From: JAJPXC01 sp964562375
GTDB taxonomy: Bacteria > Bacteroidota > Bacteroidia > Bacteroidales > Muribaculaceae
Direction of reading: 5' to 3'
NCBI GenBank assembly: GCA_964562375.1
Contig: CAZLSW010000005.1
Coordinates: 10,936 to 74,935 of the forward strand
Length of the DNA: 64,000 nt
The notes under the pieces are model-generated. The model had not been told where the DNA came from. It made no database searches and saw only the letters and a program-made list of their open reading frames with translations. This document shows positions 8,737 through 17,689 of this stretch, one piece after another. The stretch's first letter is position 1; each line of letters opens with the position of its first letter. Both the position numbers and the translations under genes were made by a program.

Positions 8737-8815
8737 CGAGTGATTTCAATTGTATTAACGAGTGATTTCATTCGACTTAAGTCGATATAAATCGATTTAA
8801 GTCGAATGAAATCAC
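8729..8815. repeat. 20-bp direct repeat and 25-bp palindrome
   Basis: TGTATTAACGAGTGATTTCA occurs at 8729-8748, covering the upstream stop codon, and again at 8751-8770. The second copy leads into a hairpin with 25-base arms (8762-8786 and 8791-8815, a single G-T pair, loop ATAA). There is no T-run after it. A related stretch (ACGGGTGATTTCATTCGAC) occurs at 55379-55397, so the motif is dispersed rather than local. Confidence 0.85.
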
Positions 8816-8884
8816 AAATGAAATCGTAAAAGCCTCTTTTGCATTATTTTTGACAAATTGTTAGGTGAATCCCCGAAAAAGTAG

Positions 8885-8892
8885 TAAATTTG
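8885..8892 (+). promoter_or_regulatory. -7 promoter box of gdhA
   Basis: TAAATTTG matches the Bacteroidota -7 consensus, 42 bases before the gdhA ATG. At the right distance upstream only TTAG (8861-8864) is seen, a weak -33 match, which may mean that activator help is needed. Confidence 0.6.
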
Positions 8893-8934
8893 CGCCCAAA
8901 ATCGAAATTCACTTAAAAAATTTAATCGCAAAAG

Positions 8935-10272
8935 ATGAAAGCATCAGAAGTACTCGCTGATTTGAAGCGCCGCTTCCCCAACGAACCCGAATACCTCCAG
9001 GCTGTAGAGGAGGTGATCACCACCATCGAGGATACCTACAACGAGCATCCCGAGTTTGACCGCGTTAACTTGATCGAACGCCTCTGCATTCCCGATCGTA
9101 TCTTCTCGTTCCGCGTTTCGTGGGTCGACGACAAGGGCAAGGTACAGAACAACATGGGCTACCGCATCCAGCACAACAACGCCATTGGCCCGTACAAGGG
9201 TGGCATCCGCTTCCACTCATCGGTCAACCAGTCGATCCTCAAGTTCCTCGCCTTCGAGCAGACCTTCAAAAACTCCCTCACCACGCTCGCCATGGGCGGC
9301 GCCAAGGGCGGTAGCGACTTCTCGCCCCGCGGCAAGAGCGACATGGAGGTAATGCGCTTCTGCCAGGCATTCATGGAGGAGCTCTGGCGCCACATCGGTG
9401 CCGACACCGACGTGCCCGCCGGCGACATCGGCGTGGGCGGCCGCGAGGTAGGCTACATGTACGGCATGTACAAGAAGATGGCCCGCGAGTTCACCGGCAC
9501 CTTCACCGGCAAAGGCCGCGAGTTTGGCGGCTCGCTGATCCGTCCCGAGGCTACCGGTTACGGCAACGTTTACTTCCTCCTCAACATGCTCAACACCAAG
9601 GGTATCGACATCAAGGACAAAAAGGTGGCTATCTCCGGCTCGGGCAACGTGGCCCAGTACACCGCCGAGAAGCTGCTCCAACTTGGCGCCAAAGTAGTGT
9701 CGATGAGCGACTCTGACGGCACAATCTACGTGCCCGACGGCATCACCCAGGAGCAGCTCGACTACATCTTCCGCCTCAAGAACGAGTACCGCGGCCGCAT
9801 CCGCGAGTTCGCCGAGGAGTACGGTTGCCAATACTTCGAGGGACAACGCCCCTGGCAGCTCGTGAAGTGCGACATCGCCATGCCCTCCGCCACCCAGAAC
9901 GAGCTCGACGGCGACGATGCCCGCGCCCTGCTCGCCCAAGGCTGTATCGCCGTTAGCGAGGGAGCCAATATGCCCTCCACTCCCGAGGCCATCAAGGAAT
10001 TCCTCCAGGCCCGCATCCTCTACGCCCCCGGCAAGGCTGCCAACGCTGGCGGTGTTTCCGTTTCCGGCCTTGAGATGGCCCAAAACTCCCAGAAGCTCTC
10101 CTGGAGCGCCCAGGAGGTTGACGACAAGCTCAAGCAGATCATGGCTGAGATCCACCACCAGTGCGAGCTCTTCGGCAAGGAGAAGGACGGCTACATCAAC
10201 TACGTCAAAGGCGCCAACGTTGCCGGCTTCATGAAGGTAGCCCGCGCGATGATGGCCCAAGGCGTCCTCTAA
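8935..10272 (+). CDS. gdhA: NADP-type glutamate dehydrogenase
   Basis: A 445-residue enzyme of the hexameric small GDH class. The substrate domain has PYKGGIRFHSSV (residues 87-98) and the GGAKGGSDF lysine motif (121-129). The Rossmann domain has VAISGSGNVAQYTAEKL near residue 235. The C-terminus carries GKAANAGGVSVSGLEMAQNS. It catalyses the reversible conversion of 2-oxoglutarate plus ammonium to glutamate in the cytosol, the main ammonium-assimilation route in gut Bacteroidales; the NADP preference is inferred from this subfamily. It is a single gene with its own -7 box. The TAA stop overlaps the TAAGTAGGA flank of the following hairpin array, so the repeat supplies the end of the gene. 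Confidence 0.96.
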   Translation: MKASEVLADLKRRFPNEPEYLQAVEEVITTIEDTYNEHPEFDRVNLIERLCIPDRIFSFRVSWVDDKGKVQNNMGYRIQHNNAIGPYKGGIRFHSSVNQSILKFLAFEQTFKNSLTTLAMGGAKGGSDFSPRGKSDMEVMRFCQAFMEELWRHIGADTDVPAGDIGVGGREVGYMYGMYKKMAREFTGTFTGKGREFGGSLIRPEATGYGNVYFLLNMLNTKGIDIKDKKVAISGSGNVAQYTAEKLLQLGAKVVSMSDSDGTIYVPDGITQEQLDYIFRLKNEYRGRIREFAEEYGCQYFEGQRPWQLVKCDIAMPSATQNELDGDDARALLAQGCIAVSEGANMPSTPEAIKEFLQARILYAPGKAANAGGVSVSGLEMAQNSQKLSWSAQEVDDKLKQIMAEIHHQCELFGKEKDGYINYVKGANVAGFMKVARAMMAQGVL

Positions 10273-10370
10273 GTAGGATGTCCCGCCGTGCCGGCGGGAC
10301 AGTCAAGTAGGAAATCCCGCCGTGCCGGCGGGATAGTTAAGTAGGACGTCCCGCCGTGCCGGCGGGATAG
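10271..10370. repeat. GC hairpin repeat cluster B (three units, 34-bp period)
   Basis: Three head-to-tail units, each AAGTAGGA plus two bases, then a 9-bp stem with loop TGC. Arms are at 10280-10288/10292-10300, 10314-10322/10326-10334 and 10348-10356/10360-10368. The outer stem pair is G-C, A-T and G-T in turn, so pairing is kept while bases change. The first flank includes the gdhA stop codon. Confidence 0.9.
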
Positions 10371-10384
10371 AAAAAAGTTTAACA

Positions 10385-11290
10385 ATGAAAAAACTCATTC
10401 TCCCTATCCTCGGGGCCATGGCGCTGTGCGCCATGGCCTCCGATTTAACCACCGCGCAAAAGCTCGCCGACGCCATCCCACGCGAAAAGTCGGCGGAGGC
10501 CACATCGGAGGATATAGAGCCGATGCTGCCCGCCGGCATGCTCCCCCTAATCGAGCAGGCCGACTCCCTCATCGCCATCCCCGACCTCCCCGGCGCCGCC
10601 ACACTCATGCGGCAGGCCATCGACATCGAGCCCACATCGCCTGCCGCCGCGATGCTGTGGAGCAACCTCGGCGTGATACGTCAGCAACTCGGTGACCCCG
10701 AGGGCGCGCTCGCGGCTGTCGACTCGGCCGCGATGATCGTCCCCGGCTCTACCAAACTAATGCTCGCCCGGGCGCGCGCCCTAATGGCCCTCAACCGCAA
10801 GCAGGACGCCATCGACCAATACACCGCCGTGGCCGAGCGCGACTCCACCCTCACCGAACCCCACTTCTACCTCGGCATGATCGCATTCCGCGACGGCGAC
10901 ATGGACCGCGCCCAAACCTGTTTCGAGCGCCTCCGCTCCCTCGCCCCCGCCGACGAGTCGACCCACCTCGCCTGGGCCTCCCTCTACACCGCCCGCGGCC
11001 TCCATCGCGACGCCGTGCGCGAATACCGCCTGCTCGTCGAATGCGCTCCCGAGGAGGAATACCTCTCCGGCCTGACCGAAAACCTCATCGCCCTCGACGA
11101 ACTCTCCGAAGCGATGCAGACCGTCAACCAAGCCATCCAGCGCTACCCCGACGTGGCCGACCTCTACCTACTCCGCGCCATCGTCAACAAGCGTCTCTAC
11201 CTCTACGACGACGCCCGCGCCGACGCCCGCCAGGCTGTCGCCCTCGGCGCCTCCCCCGCCGCCGTCAACGCCACCCTCAACAGCTTTTAG
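10385..11290 (+). CDS. Exported TPR-repeat protein
   Basis: A 301-residue protein with a signal peptide (MKKLILPILGAMALCAMAS) and at least five tetratricopeptide-like helical pairs from about residue 75 on (for example AAMLWSNLGVIRQQLGDPEGALAAV, given here as NLGVIRQQLGDPEGAL; HFYLGMIAFRDGDMDRAQTC; DLYLLRAIVNKRLYLYDDAR). TPR proteins scaffold complexes, here in the periplasm. No partner is evident: upstream lies the hairpin array and downstream, after about 240 bases, the acquired-looking island. Codon use is C-biased like the core genome. The start is set by the signal peptide. Confidence 0.8.
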   Translation: MKKLILPILGAMALCAMASDLTTAQKLADAIPREKSAEATSEDIEPMLPAGMLPLIEQADSLIAIPDLPGAATLMRQAIDIEPTSPAAAMLWSNLGVIRQQLGDPEGALAAVDSAAMIVPGSTKLMLARARALMALNRKQDAIDQYTAVAERDSTLTEPHFYLGMIAFRDGDMDRAQTCFERLRSLAPADESTHLAWASLYTARGLHRDAVREYRLLVECAPEEEYLSGLTENLIALDELSEAMQTVNQAIQRYPDVADLYLLRAIVNKRLYLYDDARADARQAVALGASPAAVNATLNSF

Positions 11291-11481
11291 CAGTTGGCTC
11301 TGGCAACACCTCCCACAACTGATCCGGTTGACCCGACCACTCCGATTATATATCGTCCCACCTTTCATATCGCCAACCAATCTACCGCGAAGATCCCACC
11401 CCTACCCCACCCCCGCCATTTCCCACCCCACCTTTTAACATTTAAAAACACAAAAATCGCCGGAAGTTCATACAAATACCT

Positions 11482-11489
11482 TACCTTTG
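11482..11489 (+). promoter_or_regulatory. -7 promoter box of the AIPR island
   Basis: TACCTTTG fits the Bacteroidota -7 consensus and would start transcription about 35 bases before the AIPR ATG at 11530. No convincing -33 TTTG is seen. The 240-base gap before it holds C-rich sequence and no other recognisable feature. This appears to be the only promoter for the four coupled genes. Confidence 0.55.
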
Positions 11490-11529
11490 CAAAAACTAGT
11501 TCAACTAATACTATTTTCCTTAATAAACC

Positions 11530-13560
11530 ATGGATATCCGAGAATTCGCGACTCAATTTATGGAAAATGTCAACGCTATGGTTGACATGGAGGGCTCTAC
11601 TCCCGAGGAAGAGATCGCCCAGTCCATTATTGAATATATGGAGGACGCTGGCGAAGTTGGTGCCCCTGAAATCTGCTCGTTCAAGAAAAAAGGAGCGGCC
11701 ATAAGCGCTTACGACTACAACGATGAAAACAACTCATTGGACCTGTTCATCTTAGTTCCCACCGACACTCTCCTTGGCAAAATCAACAACGGCAAAATCG
11801 ACAGCGCTTTCAGCAAGATGTACCGATTCTATGATGAGGTAACTAAAGGGACGTTATTAAAAGATGATGAAAGCCCCAATAGCGAACTTCAAGACGCTCA
11901 AGATCTTATCGCATCGTGCAAAGGTAAAGTAGGGACATTGCGTCTATACGTCTTGACTAACGGGTTATCGGAATACGATACCTCCACGGTGGATGACGAG
12001 GAAAACGGCTTCATCATGGAACAAAACGTGTGGGATATCCAACGCGTTTATCAACAACACTGCGTGAAAGCGGGCAAAGACAAAATTGAGATTGATTTCC
12101 CACAGATGTACGACACGGATTTGCAGTGTCTAAAAATGGCCCGCAACGCCACTGATCTTGACGCCTATTTGGCCATTATCCCAGGAGTGATTTTGGCTCG
12201 CATCTACAAAAAATTCCAACACGGGCTGTTGGAGAAGAACGTGCGTACCTTCTTGCAATTCAAGAGTAAGGTTAACCGCGGAATCCGCAAGACATTGCAG
12301 GAACAGCCCGACATGTTCTTCTCCTATAACAACGGCATCTCCACCACCGCGAGCGAAATAGAGACCATCGAGCGCGATGGGGCATTATATATCACACGCT
12401 TGGTTAACTGGCAAATAGTTAACGGGGGACAAACCACCGCCTCCATTGCATCCACATATAGCGAACGTGGAGCCGACCTTTCCAAGGTATTTGTGCCGAT
12501 GAAGATTTCTGTAATAAACAACAAGGAGAAAGACACAGAAATAGTGGGGAACATCTCCCGATATGCCAACAGCCAAACAGCTGTAAAGGATTCCGATTTC
12601 TCGGCCAACGACCCGTATCTCGTTGATCTTGAAAACCTATCTCGTAGCGAATGGGTTCCTAACGGCAAGATGAAGCCCGTAACCAAATGGTATTTTGAGC
12701 GCACACGTGGCCAATACCTCGATGAACTTGCCCAAAAGACAGGAGCTGACGAGCGCATGTTCCGCACGACCTATCCCAAGAACCAAAAACTTGTCAAGAC
12801 CGACATCGCCAAATACCAAATGTGCTGGAACCAACGACCCGAACTCAGCATTAGCGGCGGCGAAAAGAACTATCAAGCCTTTGTCAAGGAGATTAAAGCC
12901 AATCCAGTAAAGGTGAATGCCAAATATTACCACCACCTGATAGCCAAAGCTATCTTATTCAAGAAGATGGATAAGATTGTCAAGGAATTTGACCTCGGCG
13001 GTTACAAATCGTACGTCAACACCTACACCTTGGCGGCCCTCTCCTATCTGTCGAAGAAGACTCTCAACCTCGATTACATCTGGGAGCACCAAGACATACA
13101 GCCAGAACTGGCCGAGACTATCCGACAAATAGTGCCAACCATATGGTCACATCTTTCCGAACAACATTCAGGCTCCACCTCCTACAAGTACACCCCACGC
13201 GAATGGGCTTCTCGCGCCAAATGTTGGGAAGAGCTAAAAGTAAAGCTGTCCCAACTACCTAAGTTGCCCGAGGAGTTGCTGTTCACGCCTGAAGAGATGG
13301 TAGATGATGACATGAACCAAGCCCAAAAGGTACTATTAGCCGAAATGTGGCAAGTACCCGCAAACATATGGTTTGAGATGTCGGCATGGGCCAAGGAGCG
13401 CGGAGCCCTTACGCCAATGTACCGCAAGATGGCTTATAGCTTTGGACGTTTCAAGGCCAACAATCGCATGTTCTCCATCAAGCAAGCCACAGAGGGCAAA
13501 AAAATACTCTCCTCGTTGATAGAATTAGGCTACGAGCCATCCTCACCCATCGCTAAATGA
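11530..13560 (+). CDS. AIPR-family (abortive infection phage resistance) protein
   Basis: A 676-residue protein matching the AIPR family (PF10592-like). The diagnostic stretch runs from NVRTFLQFKSKVNRGI (residues 237-252) through MFFSYNNGISTTASEI to LVNWQIVNGGQTTASIAS (291-308), the usual NVR...YNNGI...IVNGGQT order. The N-terminal 110 residues include AYDYNDENNSLDLFIL, the position where relatives carry a nuclease-like fold, but I cannot assign catalytic residues. AIPR proteins are known from phage-resistance loci; their mechanism is poorly known. It is the first gene of a four-gene island, and its stop overlaps the next start (ATGA at 13557-13560). Base composition is clearly more AT-rich than in gdhA or rluD, suggesting transfer. 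The family is secure; the role as a system component is inferred. Confidence 0.85.
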   Translation: MDIREFATQFMENVNAMVDMEGSTPEEEIAQSIIEYMEDAGEVGAPEICSFKKKGAAISAYDYNDENNSLDLFILVPTDTLLGKINNGKIDSAFSKMYRFYDEVTKGTLLKDDESPNSELQDAQDLIASCKGKVGTLRLYVLTNGLSEYDTSTVDDEENGFIMEQNVWDIQRVYQQHCVKAGKDKIEIDFPQMYDTDLQCLKMARNATDLDAYLAIIPGVILARIYKKFQHGLLEKNVRTFLQFKSKVNRGIRKTLQEQPDMFFSYNNGISTTASEIETIERDGALYITRLVNWQIVNGGQTTASIASTYSERGADLSKVFVPMKISVINNKEKDTEIVGNISRYANSQTAVKDSDFSANDPYLVDLENLSRSEWVPNGKMKPVTKWYFERTRGQYLDELAQKTGADERMFRTTYPKNQKLVKTDIAKYQMCWNQRPELSISGGEKNYQAFVKEIKANPVKVNAKYYHHLIAKAILFKKMDKIVKEFDLGGYKSYVNTYTLAALSYLSKKTLNLDYIWEHQDIQPELAETIRQIVPTIWSHLSEQHSGSTSYKYTPREWASRAKCWEELKVKLSQLPKLPEELLFTPEEMVDDDMNQAQKVLLAEMWQVPANIWFEMSAWAKERGALTPMYRKMAYSFGRFKANNRMFSIKQATEGKKILSSLIELGYEPSSPIAK

Positions 13561-16094
13561 TCCCTGACTTCCAAGACTTCTACTATCCTGTCTTAGAATA
13601 CTTTGCCGACTTTGAACGGCACACGACCAAGGAGGCTAACCAATATCTCCAAGATCTCTTTAAAGTCACCGCAGAAGAATCTAAGACTAAATTATACGGT
13701 AAGCGCTTCAGCTGGACGTTAAACTATTTCGTGCGCGCACAAGTTTTGGAACGCGTAGAGCCAGCGGTGTATATGATTACCGAGCGCGGCATCGACCTCT
13801 TTAACGAAAGCGAGGGCTTTATCTCATACAATCGCCTGCTACAATATCCCGAATTTCGCAAAAAAGAATGGGATCAACGTAGCACAAAAAAGCAAGCCAA
13901 GGATGTACCCAGTGAAGAACGCCTTCAAGAATTACGGGAATGCGACTGGAAGGACTTTGAGCAAGCCATCCACACCTCGGTAGCCAATTTAGGTTTTGAC
14001 TACCCCTTTAACTTTGAGTCGGTTGAGGAGGAAGGTATTAAAGGATTGGCCTTCAAGGAAGAGGAAGCACATTGGATAGAGGCGGTGCAATATGACACCC
14101 TTGCCGTCAACGGCAAACACCTAAAGAACTTTGAGGAGGAGATGAACGGCCACCAGGCCAGTAGAGGAGTGTTGATGACCACCTCACGATTCTCCCGTGA
14201 AGTTGTCGACACCTGTCCCGACACTATCCAACTTATCGACGGCAATGGCATTGTGCAGTTGCTCGAGGAATCCAAGGATAATCCCCAACCCGAGGCTGTT
14301 TCCAAAGCCATTTCCACCAACAACGATAGCAACATTGAATCTTTAAAAGCTCAACTTTGCAAGATAGTAGCAACGTGGGCTCTGGAGCACAATCAAGCGG
14401 TAAGTTTCATTCTTGAATGCGACGTCCAAGGTAACACTGAAATAGAATTACTACTTGATTCATCTAAGGAAGGCCCAATAGAGGCTCACCCCGTCGCAAA
14501 GGACACAATAGAAACTGCTCCCATTGCTGACGAGACAGAGGTAGAGCCTGAACCGACTGGACCCTTAAAGGTGGAGTTTCCCGACGGGACAACTCTTCAT
14601 GAATTATACGGCAATCGCACATTGCTGGAGGCCATTAAAATCATTGGTCCCGAAAGGATACTGCCTTTTCACTTGATGTCTTCTCCAATGGAACATCAAG
14701 GGAAAGAATTAATCCAAACGATACCTGATCCAAAACTTAAGGGAGCATTGAAGCCCATTAAACAAGGGTTCTATCTACAAACCTCATCACCCACCGACTA
14801 CAAAGCTCAGTTACTGGTGTGGATATCCCAGAAGCTAAATCTGGGACTAAAGGTGTGGTGCGAAGGTGAGTTAGTGACAAAATGCCAAGCGGTCCGTCAA
14901 CTTGAAACGCCTGCTTCTTCTGATTCTAAACCCATTGAGGCTCCTGAAAAAAAGCCCTCTCAATCCACAACCGTTGTCACTGCTGAACCGCATCAAGAGA
15001 CAAGTGTCCCCACTATCCGTGTCACATTTCCTAATGGGAAAACTATATGCAACACCGATTCCATAGATACGTTAATTGAGATAATCAAAAAGGCAGGGAC
15101 TGAAAAAGTATACCACAAAAATTATTCCGTTGAAACCAAGGCTCGCAAAAAGCTGCCTCTTATCGGTATATTCAGAGACAGATTATATTTCGGCGAGCAG
15201 AAGATGCTTACGATAGGAAGATATCTAACTGCCAATCTGGATATCTATACACAGATCTACATTATTAACAAGATATCCAAGGAATTTAAACTTTGGACTA
15301 AAGTGGAATTGGTGGATAATATCCCCATGCCCAAAGTAGCTGCTCCCCCTAAAGTTGAGACAACAAAAACTCTACAAGAGATAAGCGATGAAAACAGCTA
15401 TTTGGCCATCACTCTCCCTCATGGGCAAATGCTAACAGGAGATGCATTTGTAGAATTTTTTAAATACGCCGATGCCGCTAAGATACGTTTTACGGAAACA
15501 GGGCGTACCACCAATGACCTCTTGCTGTTCAAACAGGCCAATCCAAATTATGATAAAAACATTTATGTGAGCGTAGGCTGTGGTTATTGTGTTAAATGCG
15601 ATTACTCCAATCAAGAAAAGTATCGAATAGTAACCAAAATAAACGCCGAGCTTAACTTGGGACTAAAAGTTGAACTACGCATTTCGACCAATCACCTGAA
15701 AGAGAAACAACCAGTAGATCAACCCTTAGTCACGGCTGTACCATCCTCTAAACACATTACCACACCGTCCTCCTCCCTCAAACCGTTGGGTGAGATTACC
15801 CAGGGGAGAATTGAGGTGCGGCTTCCAAACGGAATGAAACTGCAAGGAGAACCATATTTGGAAGTAATTAAACATTTGGATACGGCCAAGGTAAGATTTA
15901 CCCAAAAGGCACGCGCATTAGATGGCTTAATCAAGTATGACCCAGCCAAAACCGACATTGGGCTAAGGCATTATCAACCTGTTGGTAACGGATATTACGC
16001 ACGGGTCGACTATACGGCGCAGGTAAAATATGTAATACTCCGTGATATTATTTCAGAGATGAAAAGCCAACTCCAAATTAGGTGGATAAAATAG
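13557..16094 (+). CDS. Mrr_N-like winged helix + degraded Mrr-type fold + four C-terminal repeats
   Basis: An 845-residue protein. Residues 1-98 look like the Mrr N-terminal winged helix (PVLEYFADFERHTTKEANQY ... ITERGIDLF). Residues about 129-238 follow the Mrr catalytic-domain pattern (WKDFEQAIHTSVANLGFDYP, GVLMTTSRFSREVVDTCP, IQLIDGNGIVQLLEES). The expected metal/catalytic GxDG and QxK positions read GIKG (160-163) and VQYD (177-180), so it is probably not an active nuclease. The rest is four divergent copies of a domain of about 95 residues (337-434, 487-585, 615-707, 751-844), each starting with a V-x-(F/L)-P-x-G strand and ending in LGLKV-like sequence, joined by Pro/Ser/Thr linkers. 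I do not recognise this repeat. It is coupled to the AIPR gene by ATGA. It is likely the DNA- or phage-sensing subunit; that is inference. Confidence 0.75.
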   Translation: MIPDFQDFYYPVLEYFADFERHTTKEANQYLQDLFKVTAEESKTKLYGKRFSWTLNYFVRAQVLERVEPAVYMITERGIDLFNESEGFISYNRLLQYPEFRKKEWDQRSTKKQAKDVPSEERLQELRECDWKDFEQAIHTSVANLGFDYPFNFESVEEEGIKGLAFKEEEAHWIEAVQYDTLAVNGKHLKNFEEEMNGHQASRGVLMTTSRFSREVVDTCPDTIQLIDGNGIVQLLEESKDNPQPEAVSKAISTNNDSNIESLKAQLCKIVATWALEHNQAVSFILECDVQGNTEIELLLDSSKEGPIEAHPVAKDTIETAPIADETEVEPEPTGPLKVEFPDGTTLHELYGNRTLLEAIKIIGPERILPFHLMSSPMEHQGKELIQTIPDPKLKGALKPIKQGFYLQTSSPTDYKAQLLVWISQKLNLGLKVWCEGELVTKCQAVRQLETPASSDSKPIEAPEKKPSQSTTVVTAEPHQETSVPTIRVTFPNGKTICNTDSIDTLIEIIKKAGTEKVYHKNYSVETKARKKLPLIGIFRDRLYFGEQKMLTIGRYLTANLDIYTQIYIINKISKEFKLWTKVELVDNIPMPKVAAPPKVETTKTLQEISDENSYLAITLPHGQMLTGDAFVEFFKYADAAKIRFTETGRTTNDLLLFKQANPNYDKNIYVSVGCGYCVKCDYSNQEKYRIVTKINAELNLGLKVELRISTNHLKEKQPVDQPLVTAVPSSKHITTPSSSLKPLGEITQGRIEVRLPNGMKLQGEPYLEVIKHLDTAKVRFTQKARALDGLIKYDPAKTDIGLRHYQPVGNGYYARVDYTAQVKYVILRDIISEMKSQLQIRWIK

Positions 16095-16099
16095 CAGGC

Positions 16100-17689
16100 A
16101 TGTTTAGAGAGTACTGCACGGTTGACAAGTCGTTGCGAGGGTATCAACTCGAGGCTAAGAAGAAGATATTCTCGGCTTGGGACGACGTGGACGAAGTGTT
16201 GTACCAAATGCCCACGGGGACAGGCAAGACTCGATTATTCGTGTCGTTGATTCGGGATGTGCTGCTCGAGGGGTTGCGCCAGGGTACCAATCCTCATATC
16301 CTCATAATTGCCCATCGCACGGAGCTAATTGAGCAAATATCTTCGACACTGGAAAGTTATGGATTGAATCATGGGGTATTCGCTGGCTCCATGCATGCTA
16401 AACGCGACTTGAGGCAGAGGGTTCAAGTGGCCTCAATTCAAACCATTACACATCAGCGCAATCGTCAAATAGCAGAGGAACAACCTTTTAACTTTGTGAT
16501 AATCGATGAGGCTCATCATGCCAAAGCCACCACTTACCTTAAGCTTTGGGATCTTTATCCCGACGCAAAGAAATTAGGGGTAACGGCTACTCCTTGGAGG
16601 ATGAGCGGCGAAGGTTTTGGGGACACTTTCGGACGTTTCATCCCCTCGATGAGTATCAAGCAGTTTATCGCCGAGGGCTGGCTCGCTGACTACATCTATT
16701 ATTCAATCAAGCCCGATTCACTGCTTCAACGACAAATCAACGCCATAACCGATACGGATATCGACGGTGATTATACGGTCGACTCCTTGGAATCGATTTA
16801 CGACCAAGATCATATCCATGCTCAGCTACTTGAAAACTACCTGAAATTCGCCCATGGCAAGCGTGGGATAATCTACTCAATATCACGGCTCCATAGTAAG
16901 CATATATGCGCCAAATACGCCTCGGCGGGATTGCGCATCGTGGATATCGATTGCTCCACACCCGCACAAGAGCGTAAAGAGCTGGTTCAGGGATTCAAGC
17001 GGGGCGATATCGATATAATTGTGAATGTGGATGTGTTTTCTGAGGGTTTTGACTGCCCGTCGATTGAGTTTATACAGCTTGCGAGGCCAACAAGGTCGTT
17101 GGTCAAGTACCTGCAACAAGTGGGTCGCGGGCTGCGCAAAAACGGCGATAAAGAGTGCATAATCCTCGACAATGTAGGCCTTTACAATCGCTTTGGGTTA
17201 CCCGATCGCACTCGAGATTGGAAGCGTTATTTCGAAGGCGTGGAAGAGGTAGAGATATCGCCCACTCTACCGTCTTATGACAAGGACATAGAGGAAGTGG
17301 AGGACACGCCTTCTGACATTCCCCCCATCAACGAGGGCGAAGAAGAAATGGTGTTGATCAAGGGGAAACGATCGGGGAAGCGCACATCGGAGGTCTCTAA
17401 CGTGGTCGAGATTCCTTTTCCCAATTTGCCCTTTACACTTCAATTCACCAACAATCAATTATCAATAATCGACTGTGGCACAAGAGAAATTAGATTTTTA
17501 GTTGAAGACATGGACGTCTCAATCGAAAATATTACAATAACCAAGCATACGACAAAAGATTTTTGGGTTTTGAAAGGCGTTAGCAAGCAGGATGAAAAGC
17601 GTTTAGGATATTTTTTATTGGATAGAGCGGGGCTAAAGTTTCGCGGCCAAGGAAATCCTCTGTATATCAACTTATTTGAAAACTTATGA
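16100..17689 (+). CDS. SF2 DEAH-box helicase (Ssl2/type III restriction-like)
   Basis: A 529-residue superfamily 2 helicase. It has Walker A MPTGTGKT (residues 37-44), motif II IDEAHHA (135-141), motif III VTATPWRM, motif V VDVFSEGFDCPSIEFI and motif VI YLQQVGRGLRKNG. The last 110 residues after an acidic linker form an extra domain I do not recognise. Helicases of this type unwind or translocate on DNA in type I/III restriction and several phage-defence systems. The ATG at 16100 lies five bases after the previous stop; a GTG at 16082 in the same frame would overlap it by 13 bases and is the alternative. Its own stop overlaps the next start (17686-17689). The helicase identity is certain; the partnership with its neighbours is inferred from coupling. 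Confidence 0.9.
   Translation: MFREYCTVDKSLRGYQLEAKKKIFSAWDDVDEVLYQMPTGTGKTRLFVSLIRDVLLEGLRQGTNPHILIIAHRTELIEQISSTLESYGLNHGVFAGSMHAKRDLRQRVQVASIQTITHQRNRQIAEEQPFNFVIIDEAHHAKATTYLKLWDLYPDAKKLGVTATPWRMSGEGFGDTFGRFIPSMSIKQFIAEGWLADYIYYSIKPDSLLQRQINAITDTDIDGDYTVDSLESIYDQDHIHAQLLENYLKFAHGKRGIIYSISRLHSKHICAKYASAGLRIVDIDCSTPAQERKELVQGFKRGDIDIIVNVDVFSEGFDCPSIEFIQLARPTRSLVKYLQQVGRGLRKNGDKECIILDNVGLYNRFGLPDRTRDWKRYFEGVEEVEISPTLPSYDKDIEEVEDTPSDIPPINEGEEEMVLIKGKRSGKRTSEVSNVVEIPFPNLPFTLQFTNNQLSIIDCGTREIRFLVEDMDVSIENITITKHTTKDFWVLKGVSKQDEKRLGYFLLDRAGLKFRGQGNPLYINLFENL

Noticed and set aside
9217..10260. 347-codon minus-strand frame opposite gdhA
   Set aside because: A shadow caused by C-rich third positions; gdhA is certain on the plus strand.
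10271..10370. Regular 34-bp repeats suggestive of a CRISPR array
   Set aside because: The units are joined by only about four bases, so there are no spacers, and no cas genes are near; they are hairpin repeats.
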